Shown here: positions 51,319 through 60,897 of the stretch, one piece after another
How the letters are laid out: each line of letters starts with the position of its first letter
How positions within the stretch are numbered: position 1 is the first letter of the stretch
DNA from: Spartobacteria bacterium UBA695
GTDB lineage: Bacteria; Verrucomicrobiota; Verrucomicrobiia; Chthoniobacterales; Chthoniobacteraceae
DNA length: 64,000 nucleotides
Assembly: GCA_002298145.1 (NCBI GenBank)
Contig: DBMP01000006.1
Span: 186,001 to 250,000, forward strand
Direction: 5' to 3'
Program-made: the position numbers and the translations under genes
The notes under the pieces: generated by a model
Database searches by the model: none
What the model saw: the letters and a program-made list of their open reading frames with translations, nothing else
What the model was told of the DNA's origin: nothing

Positions 51319-51849
51319 ATGGCCTACAAAGTTTCACGTCCCAACCTGACTTTCGCGGAAAAGATCTACCTGCCCTCGGTTTTGGCGGGTTTGAGAATCA
51401 CCCTCGGGCACCTCTGGCGGATGCTCCGCGGCAAAACGCACGTGGTCATGCAGTATCCCGAGGAAAAGTGGGATTCCCATCTCCCCGAGTACTACCGCGG
51501 CGCGCCCACGCTGGTGCGCGACGAACACGGCCGCACCCGCTGCGTCTCCTGCCAGCTGTGCGAATTCATCTGCCCACCGCGCGCCATCCGCATCAAACCC
51601 GGCGAAATCCCGGCCGGGGACAAATTCGGCAAAGTGGAGAAATACCCGGCAGAATTTGATATCGACATGCTGCGCTGCATTTACTGCGGCCTCTGCCAGG
51701 AAGTCTGCCCCGAACAGGCCATCTTCCTCCAAAAACAATACGCGCTCACCGGCACCGCCCGCACGCAACTGATGCACAACAAGGAAAAGCTCCTCGAAAT
51801 GGGCGGCATCAAGACCGGGCTCGTCAACAAATGGAACGAGAAGAAATAG
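51319..51849 (+). CDS. nuoI: NADH-quinone oxidoreductase subunit I (cluster 2)
   Basis: The 176-residue protein has the two ferredoxin motifs CVSCQLCEFICPP near residue 75 and CIYCGLCQEVCPE near 119. The N-terminal segment runs along the membrane as in canonical NuoI. It has a normal length without the long tail of the cluster 1 paralogue. Confidence 0.95.
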   Translation: MAYKVSRPNLTFAEKIYLPSVLAGLRITLGHLWRMLRGKTHVVMQYPEEKWDSHLPEYYRGAPTLVRDEHGRTRCVSCQLCEFICPPRAIRIKPGEIPAGDKFGKVEKYPAEFDIDMLRCIYCGLCQEVCPEQAIFLQKQYALTGTARTQLMHNKEKLLEMGGIKTGLVNKWNEKK

Positions 51850-51873
51850 TCACCTTTTAGTCACTCTCCTGCC

Positions 51874-52374
51874 ATGTCTCCCACTCTTTTCTGGATCTTC
51901 GCCGCGATCACGCTCGGCTTCGGCGCGGCGACGCTCATCAACCGCAATCCCGTGGCCAGCGCGCTGAGCCTAGCCGTTTCGTTCCTCGGCCTGGCGGCGC
52001 TCTTCACCTCGCTGAGCGCCACCTTCATCGGCATCGTCCAGGTGCTCGTCTACGCGGGCGCGGTGATGGTGCTCTTCCTCTTCATCATCATGTTGCTCGA
52101 CCTGAAAGCCGAGCAGCGCCGCCAAGTGCGCCTCTCGGCACTGATTGGCGGAGTCGTCATCGCGGGTTTGTTCGCCAGCCAGGTCGTGCTCGTGCTCCGG
52201 CATTTCCCGAAGGGCAACCACGAGTTTCCTCCCCTCTCGCTCCCCCACCCTGACGCCGTCAACATCGGCCTGACGCTCTTTGGCCATTACAACCTCCCCT
52301 TCCAGGTGATCGGCGTGCTCATTCTGGTCGCCAGCATCGGGGTCGTCGTCCTGAGCAAACGTGAACTGAACTAA
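51874..52374 (+). CDS. nuoJ: NADH-quinone oxidoreductase subunit J (cluster 2)
   Basis: The 166-residue protein has five helices, with FIGIVQVLVYAGAVMVLFLFIIMLL in parts as the conserved TM3. It lies 24 bases after nuoI and two before nuoK. Confidence 0.93.
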   Translation: MSPTLFWIFAAITLGFGAATLINRNPVASALSLAVSFLGLAALFTSLSATFIGIVQVLVYAGAVMVLFLFIIMLLDLKAEQRRQVRLSALIGGVVIAGLFASQVVLVLRHFPKGNHEFPPLSLPHPDAVNIGLTLFGHYNLPFQVIGVLILVASIGVVVLSKRELN

Positions 52375-52376
52375 CC

Positions 52377-52694
52377 ATGGTTACCCTCAACGATTACCTG
52401 CTTGTGAGCGGGCTGCTTTTTTCGCTTGGATTCGCGGGCGTGCTCCTGCGCCGCAACATCCTCGTCATTTTCATGGGCCTCGAAATGATGCTCAACGCGG
52501 CGAACCTTTCGCTGGTGGCCTTCTCCCGGTTTGGCGTGGCCAACGGCCTGCCGGATTACAACGGCCAAATGCTCGTCTTTTTCGTCATCACCGTGGCGGC
52601 CGCCGAGGTCGCCGTGGGGCTCGCCATCATCGTCGCGCTCTACCGTGCCAAACAGACCACGCACGTCGAGGACCTTACCAGCCTGAAGTTCTAA
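52377..52694 (+). CDS. nuoK: NADH-quinone oxidoreductase subunit K (cluster 2)
   Basis: The 105-residue protein has the two helix Glu residues in MGLEMMLNAANLSL and AAAEVAVGLAIIVALYR. It is the proton-relay subunit between NuoJ and NuoN. Confidence 0.95.
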   Translation: MVTLNDYLLVSGLLFSLGFAGVLLRRNILVIFMGLEMMLNAANLSLVAFSRFGVANGLPDYNGQMLVFFVITVAAAEVAVGLAIIVALYRAKQTTHVEDLTSLKF

Positions 52695-52707
52695 CCGATT
52701 CCCGAAC

Positions 52708-54519
52708 ATGCCTTGGATCATCCTTTTCGCTCCGCTCATCAGCGCGGCCGTCATCGTTCTCTTCACGCAAAAGTGGAAGAACCTTAGCGCGCTGATTTCC
52801 ATCGCCGCCGTGCTTGTCTCGCTGGCGGCCAGCATTACGCTCTTCTTGAACGCGCCCGATTCCGCAGCCACCGCGACGATCCCGTGGCTCGACTTCACCG
52901 GGTTCGGCGTTCCGTTCAAAGCGCCCATCTCGTTCACCATCGACGGCCTGAGCAAAGCGATGATGATCGTCGTCACCTTCATCGGCGCGCTGATCCACAT
53001 CTACTCCTGGGCCTACATGGCTGATGACGAGGGCAAATCCCGCTACTTCGCGGGCCTGTCGCTCTTCATGTTCTCGATGCTCGGCATCGTGTTTGCCAAC
53101 AACTTTCTGATGATGTTCATCTTCTGGGAGTTGGTCGGTGTGAGTTCGTTTATCCTGATCGGCCACTGGTACTTCCGCAACGCTCCGGCGGCCGCCGCGA
53201 ACAAGGCATTCATCTGCAACCGCCTGGGCGACTTCGGCTTTCTGTTGGGCATCCTGCTTGTCTGGGTAGCCACCAAGTCCCTCGACTTTGAGGGCATCAA
53301 ACAGGCCATCGACTCTGGCAATGCTCCGTTCCTCGCGGTCCCGGCCTTCGCCACCGCAACGGTCGTGCTCCTCTTCTGCGGCACCATTGGCAAGTCGGCC
53401 CAATTCCCGCTCCACGTCTGGCTGCCGGACGCCATGGAGGGCCCCACGCCCGTCAGCGCCTTGATCCATGCCGCGACGATGGTGGCGGCTGGCGTCTATA
53501 TGCTGGCGCGCATCTTCTTCATTGTTAAAATCTCGCCGGACGCCATGCAGGTCATTGCCGTCATCGGCACGATCACCGCCTTCGGCGCGGCGCTCATCGC
53601 CACCCAGCAGAACGACATCAAAAAAGTGCTGGCCTACTCGACCCTCTCGCAGCTTGGCTACATGGTCATGGCCGTCGGCGTGGCCGCGAGCAGCGCGGCG
53701 ATGTTCCACCTTTTCACCCACGCTTTCTTCAAGGCGCTTCTCTTCTTGGGCGCCGGTTCGGTGATCTTCGCCTGCCACCACGAGCAGGATATTTGGAAAA
53801 TGGGCGGGCTGGTTCGCAAACAGCCGATCACGTTCATCTGCTTCCTCGCTGGCACGCTGGCCTTGATGGGCATCCCGCTCTTTAGCGGCTTCTACAGTAA
53901 AGACTCCATCCTGGTCGCAGCCTACGAGCACCACCGAATCCTGGCCTACTTCGGCCTCTTCACCGCGCTGCTCACGGCCTACTACATGACGCGCCTCTTC
54001 GTCATCGTCTTCTTCGGCAAGGCCCACACCGAGGCCGCCTCTCATGCGCATGAAGCCCCGGTCGTGATGTGGGGGCCGCTCGTACTGCTGGCCATCCCGT
54101 CCGTGATCGCCGGTTACGCCAGCATCGCAGGCCACTTCCTGCCGGTACCCGAGCACCACGGCGAATCCATCGTCCCGTCGCTCGCCATCGGAGCCGGGGT
54201 GATCGGCATCCTGCTCGGCGCGCTCCTCTACTTCGGCAAGGCGAAAGACCCGATCCGCATCCCTCTTCTGGCCAACAAATTCTACTTCGACGAACTCTAC
54301 GCCCACATCATCTGGTACACGCAAGACCTGCTGGCTCGAATCTGCGCCTTTATCGACCGCTGGATTCTCGACACCGCCATCGTGCGCGGCCTCTCCAGCG
54401 GCACCTGGGCCACCGGATTCGTGATGCGCTTTGCCCAGGCGGGCAACCTGCAAGGCTACGCACTCCTCTTCGGAGCCGGGGTCGTCGCTCTCTTCTACTT
54501 CATCCTCTTCATCAAATAG
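52708..54519 (+). CDS. nuoL: NADH-quinone oxidoreductase subunit L (cluster 2)
   Basis: The 603-residue protein has FWELVGVSSFILIGHWYF (TM5 Glu), GKSAQFPLHVWLPDAMEGPTP (TM7 Lys) and AYSTLSQLGYMVMA. The lateral helix part after YFDELY is 72 residues, a standard size. It shares a 47-base identical stretch (53440-53486) with the cluster 1 nuoL (18268-18314). Confidence 0.95.
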   Translation: MPWIILFAPLISAAVIVLFTQKWKNLSALISIAAVLVSLAASITLFLNAPDSAATATIPWLDFTGFGVPFKAPISFTIDGLSKAMMIVVTFIGALIHIYSWAYMADDEGKSRYFAGLSLFMFSMLGIVFANNFLMMFIFWELVGVSSFILIGHWYFRNAPAAAANKAFICNRLGDFGFLLGILLVWVATKSLDFEGIKQAIDSGNAPFLAVPAFATATVVLLFCGTIGKSAQFPLHVWLPDAMEGPTPVSALIHAATMVAAGVYMLARIFFIVKISPDAMQVIAVIGTITAFGAALIATQQNDIKKVLAYSTLSQLGYMVMAVGVAASSAAMFHLFTHAFFKALLFLGAGSVIFACHHEQDIWKMGGLVRKQPITFICFLAGTLALMGIPLFSGFYSKDSILVAAYEHHRILAYFGLFTALLTAYYMTRLFVIVFFGKAHTEAASHAHEAPVVMWGPLVLLAIPSVIAGYASIAGHFLPVPEHHGESIVPSLAIGAGVIGILLGALLYFGKAKDPIRIPLLANKFYFDELYAHIIWYTQDLLARICAFIDRWILDTAIVRGLSSGTWATGFVMRFAQAGNLQGYALLFGAGVVALFYFILFIK

Positions 54520-54521
54520 CC

Positions 54522-56015
54522 GTGCTCACTCTTCTTATCGCCATCCCGCTCGTCGCCGCCGTCGCGATTCTTTTAGGTGCTTGCGCCAAAAAGACCGCCC
54601 TCGCCGCGGTAGCCGCCAATCTGGTTTTAACGCTGGTGCTGCTGGTCCAAAACTACGGCGCTCCCGGCTACCAAGCCACCGCCTCCACGCCGTTGATCCC
54701 CGCCCTGGGCCTCTCCTACTCCGTCGGCGTCGACGGCCTGAGCCTACTGATGCTGCTCCTGACGGCCATCGTCGGGTTCGCGGCGGTCTGGGTCGCCCCG
54801 CATCCGGAAAAGCTGGAACGCTACCCCGGCCTTTACTACGCCTGCCTGCTTTTCATCATCGCGGGAGCCACGGGCGCGTTCGCCTCGCTCGACCTTTTCT
54901 TCTTCTACGCCTTCCATGAACTGGCCCTCATCCCGACCTTCCTCTTAATTGGCATCTGGGGCTCGGGCGACCGGATCACGGCGGCCTGGAAAGTCACGAT
55001 CTACCTGGCGCTGGGCAGCTTCGTTCTCTTAATCGGCCTGCTGGCACTCTACTTCAGCATCCCCGAGGCCGCCCGCACCTTCAGCATCCCGGCGCTCCAG
55101 ACGCTCGCCGCCGCAGGGAGCATCCCGCAGACGCCCTGGATTTACCTGACCATCCTGCTCGGCTTCGGCGTGCTGATTTCCCTCTTCCCCTTCCACACCT
55201 GGGCCCCGCAGGCCTACGCCTCCGCCCCGGCCCCGGCCGCCATGCTTCACGCGGGCGTGCTAAAGAAATTCGGCCTCTACGGCCTGCTCCGCGTGGGGCT
55301 GCCGCTCATGCCCCAGGCCGCGCAACACTGGACCAACCTCCTCCTCATCCTGCTCGTCGGGAATATCCTCTACGTCGGCCTCGCGACCATCGCCCAGAAG
55401 CGGCTCGACTCCATGCTCGGTTACTCTTCCGTGATGCACATGGGCTACATCTTCCTGGGCATCGCAGCCTTCAACCCGATCGGCCTGACCGGCGCGGCGC
55501 TGCTGATCTTCGCGCACGGGCTTTCCATCGCGATCCTCTTCGCCATTACGGGCTTCGTTCGCGACCGGACCGGTAGCCTGGAATTCACCAAGCTTGGTGG
55601 GCTGGCCAAGCCGATGCCCTTCCTTGGGTTCACCTTCGGGCTTGCGGCGTTTGCCTCGGTCGGCCTGCCCGGGTTCGCCAATTTCCCTGCTGAAATGTCC
55701 GTCTTCTTTGGCACCTTTGCCCACGCGGGCGACGGGCTCGCCTTTTCAAACTTCCAGGTTGCCGGAATCGCCGCCCTGTGGGGCTTGGTGATTTCCGCCG
55801 TCTACATGCTGCGCGGCTATCGCGCGGCGTTCCTGGGCGAAACCGGCAAACGCTGGGTCGGCCTCGCCGATCTGAGCTTCTGCGCCCGGCCCGCCATCAT
55901 TTTCCTGCTGGCTGCTACGATGATCGCCGGGTTCCGGCCTCAACTGCTTGTCAACCTGGTCAAGCCCACCGTTAAGGGCATCCTGCAAAATCAGACTTCT
56001 CTCTCCGCCAAATGA
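54522..56015 (+). CDS. nuoM: NADH-quinone oxidoreductase subunit M (cluster 2)
   Basis: The 497-residue protein starts with GTG 54522, two bases after the nuoL stop; the long upstream frame overlaps nuoL and is not used. It has FYAFHELALIPTFLLIG (TM5 Glu), GFGVLISLFPFHTWAPQAY where the TM7 Lys of E. coli NuoM would be expected but is hydrophobic, and GVLKKFGLYG with the TM8 Lys. It is the only NuoM in cluster 2. Its stop overlaps the nuoN start (ATGA). Confidence 0.93.
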   Translation: MLTLLIAIPLVAAVAILLGACAKKTALAAVAANLVLTLVLLVQNYGAPGYQATASTPLIPALGLSYSVGVDGLSLLMLLLTAIVGFAAVWVAPHPEKLERYPGLYYACLLFIIAGATGAFASLDLFFFYAFHELALIPTFLLIGIWGSGDRITAAWKVTIYLALGSFVLLIGLLALYFSIPEAARTFSIPALQTLAAAGSIPQTPWIYLTILLGFGVLISLFPFHTWAPQAYASAPAPAAMLHAGVLKKFGLYGLLRVGLPLMPQAAQHWTNLLLILLVGNILYVGLATIAQKRLDSMLGYSSVMHMGYIFLGIAAFNPIGLTGAALLIFAHGLSIAILFAITGFVRDRTGSLEFTKLGGLAKPMPFLGFTFGLAAFASVGLPGFANFPAEMSVFFGTFAHAGDGLAFSNFQVAGIAALWGLVISAVYMLRGYRAAFLGETGKRWVGLADLSFCARPAIIFLLAATMIAGFRPQLLVNLVKPTVKGILQNQTSLSAK

Positions 56016-57457
56016 ACCCACTCTCTCTAGATCTGGCTGTCCTCGCCCTCGGGCTCGTCCTTGTTTTCCTGGAAGCGTTCAATGATGGGAAAGAAAAAGC
56101 TTTCCTAGGGTGGATCGCCACCGCGGGCATCGGCGTTATCTTCGCCCTCTCCTTCCTCGTTTCTCCGCAGGAGATCGTCGCCACCCAGTTGGTCCCGTTC
56201 TACACGGCCGATCCGCTGGCGATTTTCTTCAAGCGCTTTGCTCTGGGAACCACGCTCATCGTGCTGATCATAGCGATCGAGTTCCGGCCGATTCTGAGCC
56301 ACTACCTCCCGGCGAGCGTGCGCAACGGCGGAGTGGCCGAGTTTTTCGCTCTGCCGGTCTTCACCTGCCTCGGCCTGATGTGGATGGCCTCGGCGGTGGA
56401 TTTCATCATGATCTTTGTTTCGCTGGAGCTGGTCACAATCTCCTTCTACGTGCTGGTGGCCTACATGCGGCGGAATAATCCGTCGCTGGAAGCGGGCACC
56501 AAGTATCTGATTTTGAGCGCGCTCTCGACGGGCTTCTTCGTCTACGGCATTACGTGGATCTTTGGTGTGACCGGCAAGACCAATTTGGGCGCGGTGGGCC
56601 AGGCGATCTTGAGTCTTCCAGTGGAGAACCAGACCGCGTTGCTCTTTGGCCTGGCGCTGCTGCTTGTGGGCCTCGGGTTCAAGATCGCGGCAGTTCCCTT
56701 CCAGCTCTGGGTCCCGGACGTCTACCAAGGCGCACCGACCCCGATCACCGCTTTCCTTTCGGTCGGTTCCAAGGCGGCGGGCTTTGTCCTCTTGATTCGC
56801 ATTCTCGATCCCTTCATCAAGGCCCCGGCGACTTCGGGCAAGGTGCAGCTTGTGCTCGTGGCGCTCGCGCTGCTGAGCTTGGTCTACGGTAACTTGACGG
56901 CTATGCCGCAGCTGAACCTGAAACGCCTCCTGGCCTACTCCAGCATCGCCCACGCGGGCTACCTGCTGATGGCCCTGGCGAGCTTCCAAAACGGGCATTT
57001 CAAACAGACCACGGTGTCGTTCTACCTAGCTGGCTACCTCCTCATGACGCTGCTGGCCTTCCTGGTCATGGTGGTGGTGAACCGGGTGGCGGGCGGAGAT
57101 AGCATTGCCCACTTCAACGGCCTGGGGCAGCGCGCTCCGTGGTTGGCGTTCGGCTTGACCGTGGCGATGCTTTCGCTGGCGGGCATTCCGTTTACCGCCG
57201 GGTTCATGGGCAAATTCTTTGTCTTCGCCGACGCGGTTGAAGCCCATCAGTGGCTGCTCGTGGTGGTGGGCATTGTGACCGTTGGCGCCGGGTTCTACTA
57301 TTACCTGAAAGTCGTTCGCGCGATGTACTGGAACCCTGCCAAGAACAACGAACCGATTCAAGCCGGGCGGCTAACCCAGGTGACCGTCGGGGTCCTCGTG
57401 TTCTTGATCGTGGCGCTCGGTGTTTACCCGCAGCCGGTTCTCGATCTGCTGAAGTAG
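56012..57457 (+). CDS. nuoN: NADH-quinone oxidoreductase subunit N (cluster 2)
   Basis: The 481-residue protein has VSLELVTISFYVLVAYMRR (TM5 Glu), GFKIAAVPFQLWVPDVYQGAPT (TM7 Lys) and GIPFTAGFMGKFFVF. ATG 56012 overlaps the nuoM stop. It is the last gene of cluster 2 and faces the convergent glycosyltransferase gene 38 bases away; no clear terminator hairpin is seen between them. Confidence 0.95.
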   Translation: MNPLSLDLAVLALGLVLVFLEAFNDGKEKAFLGWIATAGIGVIFALSFLVSPQEIVATQLVPFYTADPLAIFFKRFALGTTLIVLIIAIEFRPILSHYLPASVRNGGVAEFFALPVFTCLGLMWMASAVDFIMIFVSLELVTISFYVLVAYMRRNNPSLEAGTKYLILSALSTGFFVYGITWIFGVTGKTNLGAVGQAILSLPVENQTALLFGLALLLVGLGFKIAAVPFQLWVPDVYQGAPTPITAFLSVGSKAAGFVLLIRILDPFIKAPATSGKVQLVLVALALLSLVYGNLTAMPQLNLKRLLAYSSIAHAGYLLMALASFQNGHFKQTTVSFYLAGYLLMTLLAFLVMVVVNRVAGGDSIAHFNGLGQRAPWLAFGLTVAMLSLAGIPFTAGFMGKFFVFADAVEAHQWLLVVVGIVTVGAGFYYYLKVVRAMYWNPAKNNEPIQAGRLTQVTVGVLVFLIVALGVYPQPVLDLLK

Positions 57458-57495
57458 AGCCTGTTTGCAGGGCTGCCGGTCAACCTATTCTTACC

Positions 57496-59076
57496 TTACC
57501 GCTGGGCGACGGGGGAATTAGCCTCGTCTCCCCGGAAAATCAGGACCAACTGGCGGCTCCCATGCCCCCGAAAGGTTCCCAGGATCTTGCCCCCGGGGAT
57601 CAGTCCGCTGACATTCCAGTCTTCCGGGGCCGCCAGGAGAACATAGTGCACGGCTTCGGGGAGCTTCTCGACGGTCGGCACAAAAACCAGGGAGCGGTCG
57701 ATGTAGAAAAAGACCGGCTCGTATCCCGGATCGACGATGGCCAGGGTGGCATCGCGAGGAACGGCTTCGGTGATGCCACGGCCGGAAATCGTAGCCGGGA
57801 CTTCTGCGTGAAACCGGGGCACACCCACTGCCGCGTACACCGCGATGACCGAGGCAAAACTCAGGGCCGGAAGAACGGCCAAGCGAGCTGAGGTATCGCC
57901 CATCAGTTGGCGTTTTTGAACCAGGAACACCACGCCCAAGGCCACGCACGGGAGATAGGCCAGCCAGTCGACCTGGTCCGGCTTGACCAAGAGCGGTCCC
58001 GAGACGGCCGCAAGCACGGCGGCGGCGACAACGGTGACGCAAAACCATTTCCACCCCTGCTGGAACCGGGCTCCAACCGCCGGGAGCACCATTGCCAGGA
58101 GCAGCGAGACCGGAGCTGAAAGCGGCAGGGTGTAGCGGGGCAACATGCCCGGGATCAGGATCAGCCCAAAGAACGCCACGGCGAGGGGCCAGCGAAGGAC
58201 GGAAATCAAGAGCCGCTGGCGCTCTTCCAGGCCCTCCCAGGCTTTACGCCACCAACAGAGGGGGACAAAGAGCAGCCAGGGCAATCCGTTCGCCAGGGTG
58301 CTGAATTCGTTGGCCAGAATCTTTGAGGCTTTGCCTCGGCCGAGGGTACTCTGCATCTGCTCGGCCCAGACGGTCCCGGGGTCCATGGCGGCGGTGGCAT
58401 GGAGATAGGGAATGAGCCAGGCCGCCACGATGATGAGCCCCAACCCAAGCGCCACGCCGTGCGCCCGCGACCAGAGCTGGCGCTGCTCCCCCGCCGCGAC
58501 CAGCAGCGGAATGATGACGCCGTAAAAAAGCAGCAAATGCAGCGGGCCCTTGGCCAAGAACGCCACGCCAAGACATAGGCAGGGGAAGAGCCAGAGCCGC
58601 CAGCCGGTTTGCCGCCGTACCCAGGCCGAGATCCAAACCGCAAACGCCATCCCCGTCAGCGAGGAATACATTGCGTCGATTTCCGCCAGGCTCCCTTTCT
58701 CCCAAAGGCCGATCGCGGAAAGCGAAATCACGGCGGCGGCAAACGCGCCGGGCAGGGAAAGCCAACGGAGCGCCGTCCAGAAGAGAACGGAGGCCATGGC
58801 CAGCATTGCCAGGACTGACGGCAGCCGGACCACCCATTCGTCCCGGTAATTCACCACGTAAAGCGAGGTGGCGATGGCCCAGTTGATGAGCGGCGGTTTG
58901 CGCAGGTAGGGGGTGCCGTTAAGGTGCGGCACCAGCCAGTTGCCGGTCTCCAGCATTTCGATGGCGGGCAGGGAGCGCCGGGCTTCCTCGCCTTTCAAGG
59001 CCTTGGTCCCCAATCCCGGCAAATAGGCCGCGGCCCAGAACAGCACGATAAACAGGTAGGCAAGCCAGCGATTCAT
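57496..59076 (-). CDS. ArnT-like integral membrane glycosyltransferase (GT83 type)
   Basis: With ATG 59076 the protein is 526 residues with about eleven hydrophobic segments. The first periplasmic loop reads KGEEARRSLPAIEML, then GNWLVPHLNGTPYLRKPPLINW, the typical ArnT/GT83 pattern of acidic residue, EML, W..P...G.PYL.KPPL. ArnT transfers 4-amino-arabinose to lipid A; other GT83 members transfer different sugars. The C-terminal part after about residue 400 holds a small soluble domain. The extended frame up to 59256 is rejected because it overlaps the divergent promoter region. The donor cannot be identified. Confidence 0.82.
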   Translation of the reverse strand: MNRWLAYLFIVLFWAAAYLPGLGTKALKGEEARRSLPAIEMLETGNWLVPHLNGTPYLRKPPLINWAIATSLYVVNYRDEWVVRLPSVLAMLAMASVLFWTALRWLSLPGAFAAAVISLSAIGLWEKGSLAEIDAMYSSLTGMAFAVWISAWVRRQTGWRLWLFPCLCLGVAFLAKGPLHLLLFYGVIIPLLVAAGEQRQLWSRAHGVALGLGLIIVAAWLIPYLHATAAMDPGTVWAEQMQSTLGRGKASKILANEFSTLANGLPWLLFVPLCWWRKAWEGLEERQRLLISVLRWPLAVAFFGLILIPGMLPRYTLPLSAPVSLLLAMVLPAVGARFQQGWKWFCVTVVAAAVLAAVSGPLLVKPDQVDWLAYLPCVALGVVFLVQKRQLMGDTSARLAVLPALSFASVIAVYAAVGVPRFHAEVPATISGRGITEAVPRDATLAIVDPGYEPVFFYIDRSLVFVPTVEKLPEAVHYVLLAAPEDWNVSGLIPGGKILGTFRGHGSRQLVLIFRGDEANSPVAQR

Positions 59077-59182
59077 GGCCCCTAGGTTGTCCCACTTTCC
59101 AACCCACATGGAAACCCTTAATTCCAATGCAGGTATTATCTTATTTATCGAAATCCCCAGCCGTCTGTGCTTGAAAGAGGGC

Positions 59183-60892
59183 ATGTCCCGCGCGTTTGCG
59201 ATTCTCGTCGGTTGCCTGGCGGCCTTGTTTTTCGGCTGCTTTTTCGCGTGGCCCATTCTCCAGACGGTTCGCGGAGCGTTTGTCGATGCGAGTGGGCACT
59301 GGACGGGGGCCTATTTGCTGGAGATCGCCCGTAACCGCGTTTATCTCGACGGCTTACGCAATGCGTTCCTGCTGGCGCTCGTTAGTACGGCGATGACGGC
59401 GGCGCTGGCCATTCCGCTGGCCTGGATGGCCGATCGCTTCGAGTTTCCGGCCAAAAAGCTGCTCCTGGCGATGCTGCTGGTGCCGATGGTGCTGCCGCCG
59501 TTTGTCGGGGCCATCGGGCTCAAGCAGGTGCTCGGGCAATACGGGGCGCTCAATGCGCTCTTTACCCACCTCGGCTGGCTCGCGGCCGATGCCGTGCCGC
59601 CTGACTGGCTCGGTGGCGGGCGGCACGGGCGCTTCTGGGGCGTGGCGCTGCTCAATACGCTCCACCTTTACCCGATCTTATTCCTTAACGTCGCGGCGGC
59701 CCTGGCCAATATTGATCCCGCCTTGGGCGAGGCGGCGGAGAACCTCGGATGTACGGGCTGGCGCAAGTTCCGCCGCGTGACGCTGCCGCTGATGATGCCG
59801 GGGCTGTTCGCGGGCGGGGCGATCGTGTTTATCTGGGCGTTCACGGAGCTGGGGGTGCCGCTGATGTTCGATTACAACCGGGTGACGCCGGTGCAGATTT
59901 TCCGGGGCTTGAAAGAGCTTTCTGGCAATCCCCTGCCCTACGCGCTGGTGGTGGTGACGCTCGTGGCGTCGATCCTTTTCTACGCGGCGGGGAAATGGGC
60001 CATCGGCGGGGGGGCCTTTGCGATGCTCCCGAAGGCGACTCGCGCTGCGGAGACCCGGCCGCTCGGCCTCTGGCCGGGGCTGCTTTGCACGGCGGCGTTC
60101 GGCGGCGTGATCGCGCTGGCGCTGGTGCCGCACGTCGGTGTTGTGCTGGTCTCCTTCGCGCGCGACTGGTATCAGAGTATCCTGCCGACGGCCTGGACGC
60201 TTGCGCATTACCAAACGGCCCTGGGGCACGACCTGACGGTGCCGTCGATTCTGAACAGCGTGAAATACTCCGGCCTGGCCACGGGGGTGGATCTGCTCCT
60301 GGGTATCGGGATTGCCTATGTGGTGGTGCGCACGACGTTCCCGGGCCGCAATGCGCTGGATATTTGCGCGATGCTGCCGCTGGCGGTGCCGGGGCTGGTG
60401 CTGGCCTTTGGCTACCTGGCGATGACGCAGGAGGGCCGTGTTTTCGCTTTTCTGAACCCGACCAAGGACCCGACGATGCTCCTCATCATTGCCTATTCGA
60501 TCCGCCGCCTGCCCTACGTGGTACGCTCGGTAGCCGCCGGGCTCCAGCAGACGAGCACGGCGCTGGAGGAGGCGGCGCAGAACCTGGGGGCCACGCCGCT
60601 GAGGGCGTTACGAAAGATTACGCTGCCGCTCATTTCGGCCAATCTGCTCGCGGGCGGGCTGCTGGCGTTTGCGTTCGCGATGCTGGAGGTGTCTGATTCG
60701 CTGGTGCTGGCGCAGCGCCAGGCGGATTTCCCGATTACCAAGGCGATCTACGAACTCTTCAATCTGCTGGGCGAAGGGCGTTTCCTGGCCTCGGCGCTGG
60801 GCGTCTGGGCGATGGTGTTTTTGGGCATCGCCCTATTCGGGGCCAGCCGGATCCTGGGCAAGAAGCTCGGGGCGCTCTTCCGGGTGGGGTAA
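59183..60892 (+). CDS. ABC transporter permease with two fused permease domains (iron/thiamine type)
   Basis: The 569-residue protein has about twelve hydrophobic helices and two EAA loops that contact an ATPase: EAAENLGCTGWRKFRRVTLP near residue 186 and EAAQNLGATPLRALRKITLP near 465. Such duplicated permeases belong to the FbpB/ThiP/AfuB group for iron(III), thiamine or phosphonate. The ATPase and binding protein are not adjacent, so the substrate stays open. ATG 59183 has GAGG upstream; the longer frame overlaps the divergent gene. Confidence 0.88.
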   Translation: MSRAFAILVGCLAALFFGCFFAWPILQTVRGAFVDASGHWTGAYLLEIARNRVYLDGLRNAFLLALVSTAMTAALAIPLAWMADRFEFPAKKLLLAMLLVPMVLPPFVGAIGLKQVLGQYGALNALFTHLGWLAADAVPPDWLGGGRHGRFWGVALLNTLHLYPILFLNVAAALANIDPALGEAAENLGCTGWRKFRRVTLPLMMPGLFAGGAIVFIWAFTELGVPLMFDYNRVTPVQIFRGLKELSGNPLPYALVVVTLVASILFYAAGKWAIGGGAFAMLPKATRAAETRPLGLWPGLLCTAAFGGVIALALVPHVGVVLVSFARDWYQSILPTAWTLAHYQTALGHDLTVPSILNSVKYSGLATGVDLLLGIGIAYVVVRTTFPGRNALDICAMLPLAVPGLVLAFGYLAMTQEGRVFAFLNPTKDPTMLLIIAYSIRRLPYVVRSVAAGLQQTSTALEEAAQNLGATPLRALRKITLPLISANLLAGGLLAFAFAMLEVSDSLVLAQRQADFPITKAIYELFNLLGEGRFLASALGVWAMVFLGIALFGASRILGKKLGALFRVG

Positions 60893-60897
60893 CGCGT

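Noticed and set aside
54069..54521. Upstream extension of the cluster 2 nuoM frame
   Set aside because: It overlaps nuoL in another frame, is Arg-rich, and the GTG at 54522 directly after the nuoL stop gives a normal NuoM N-terminus.
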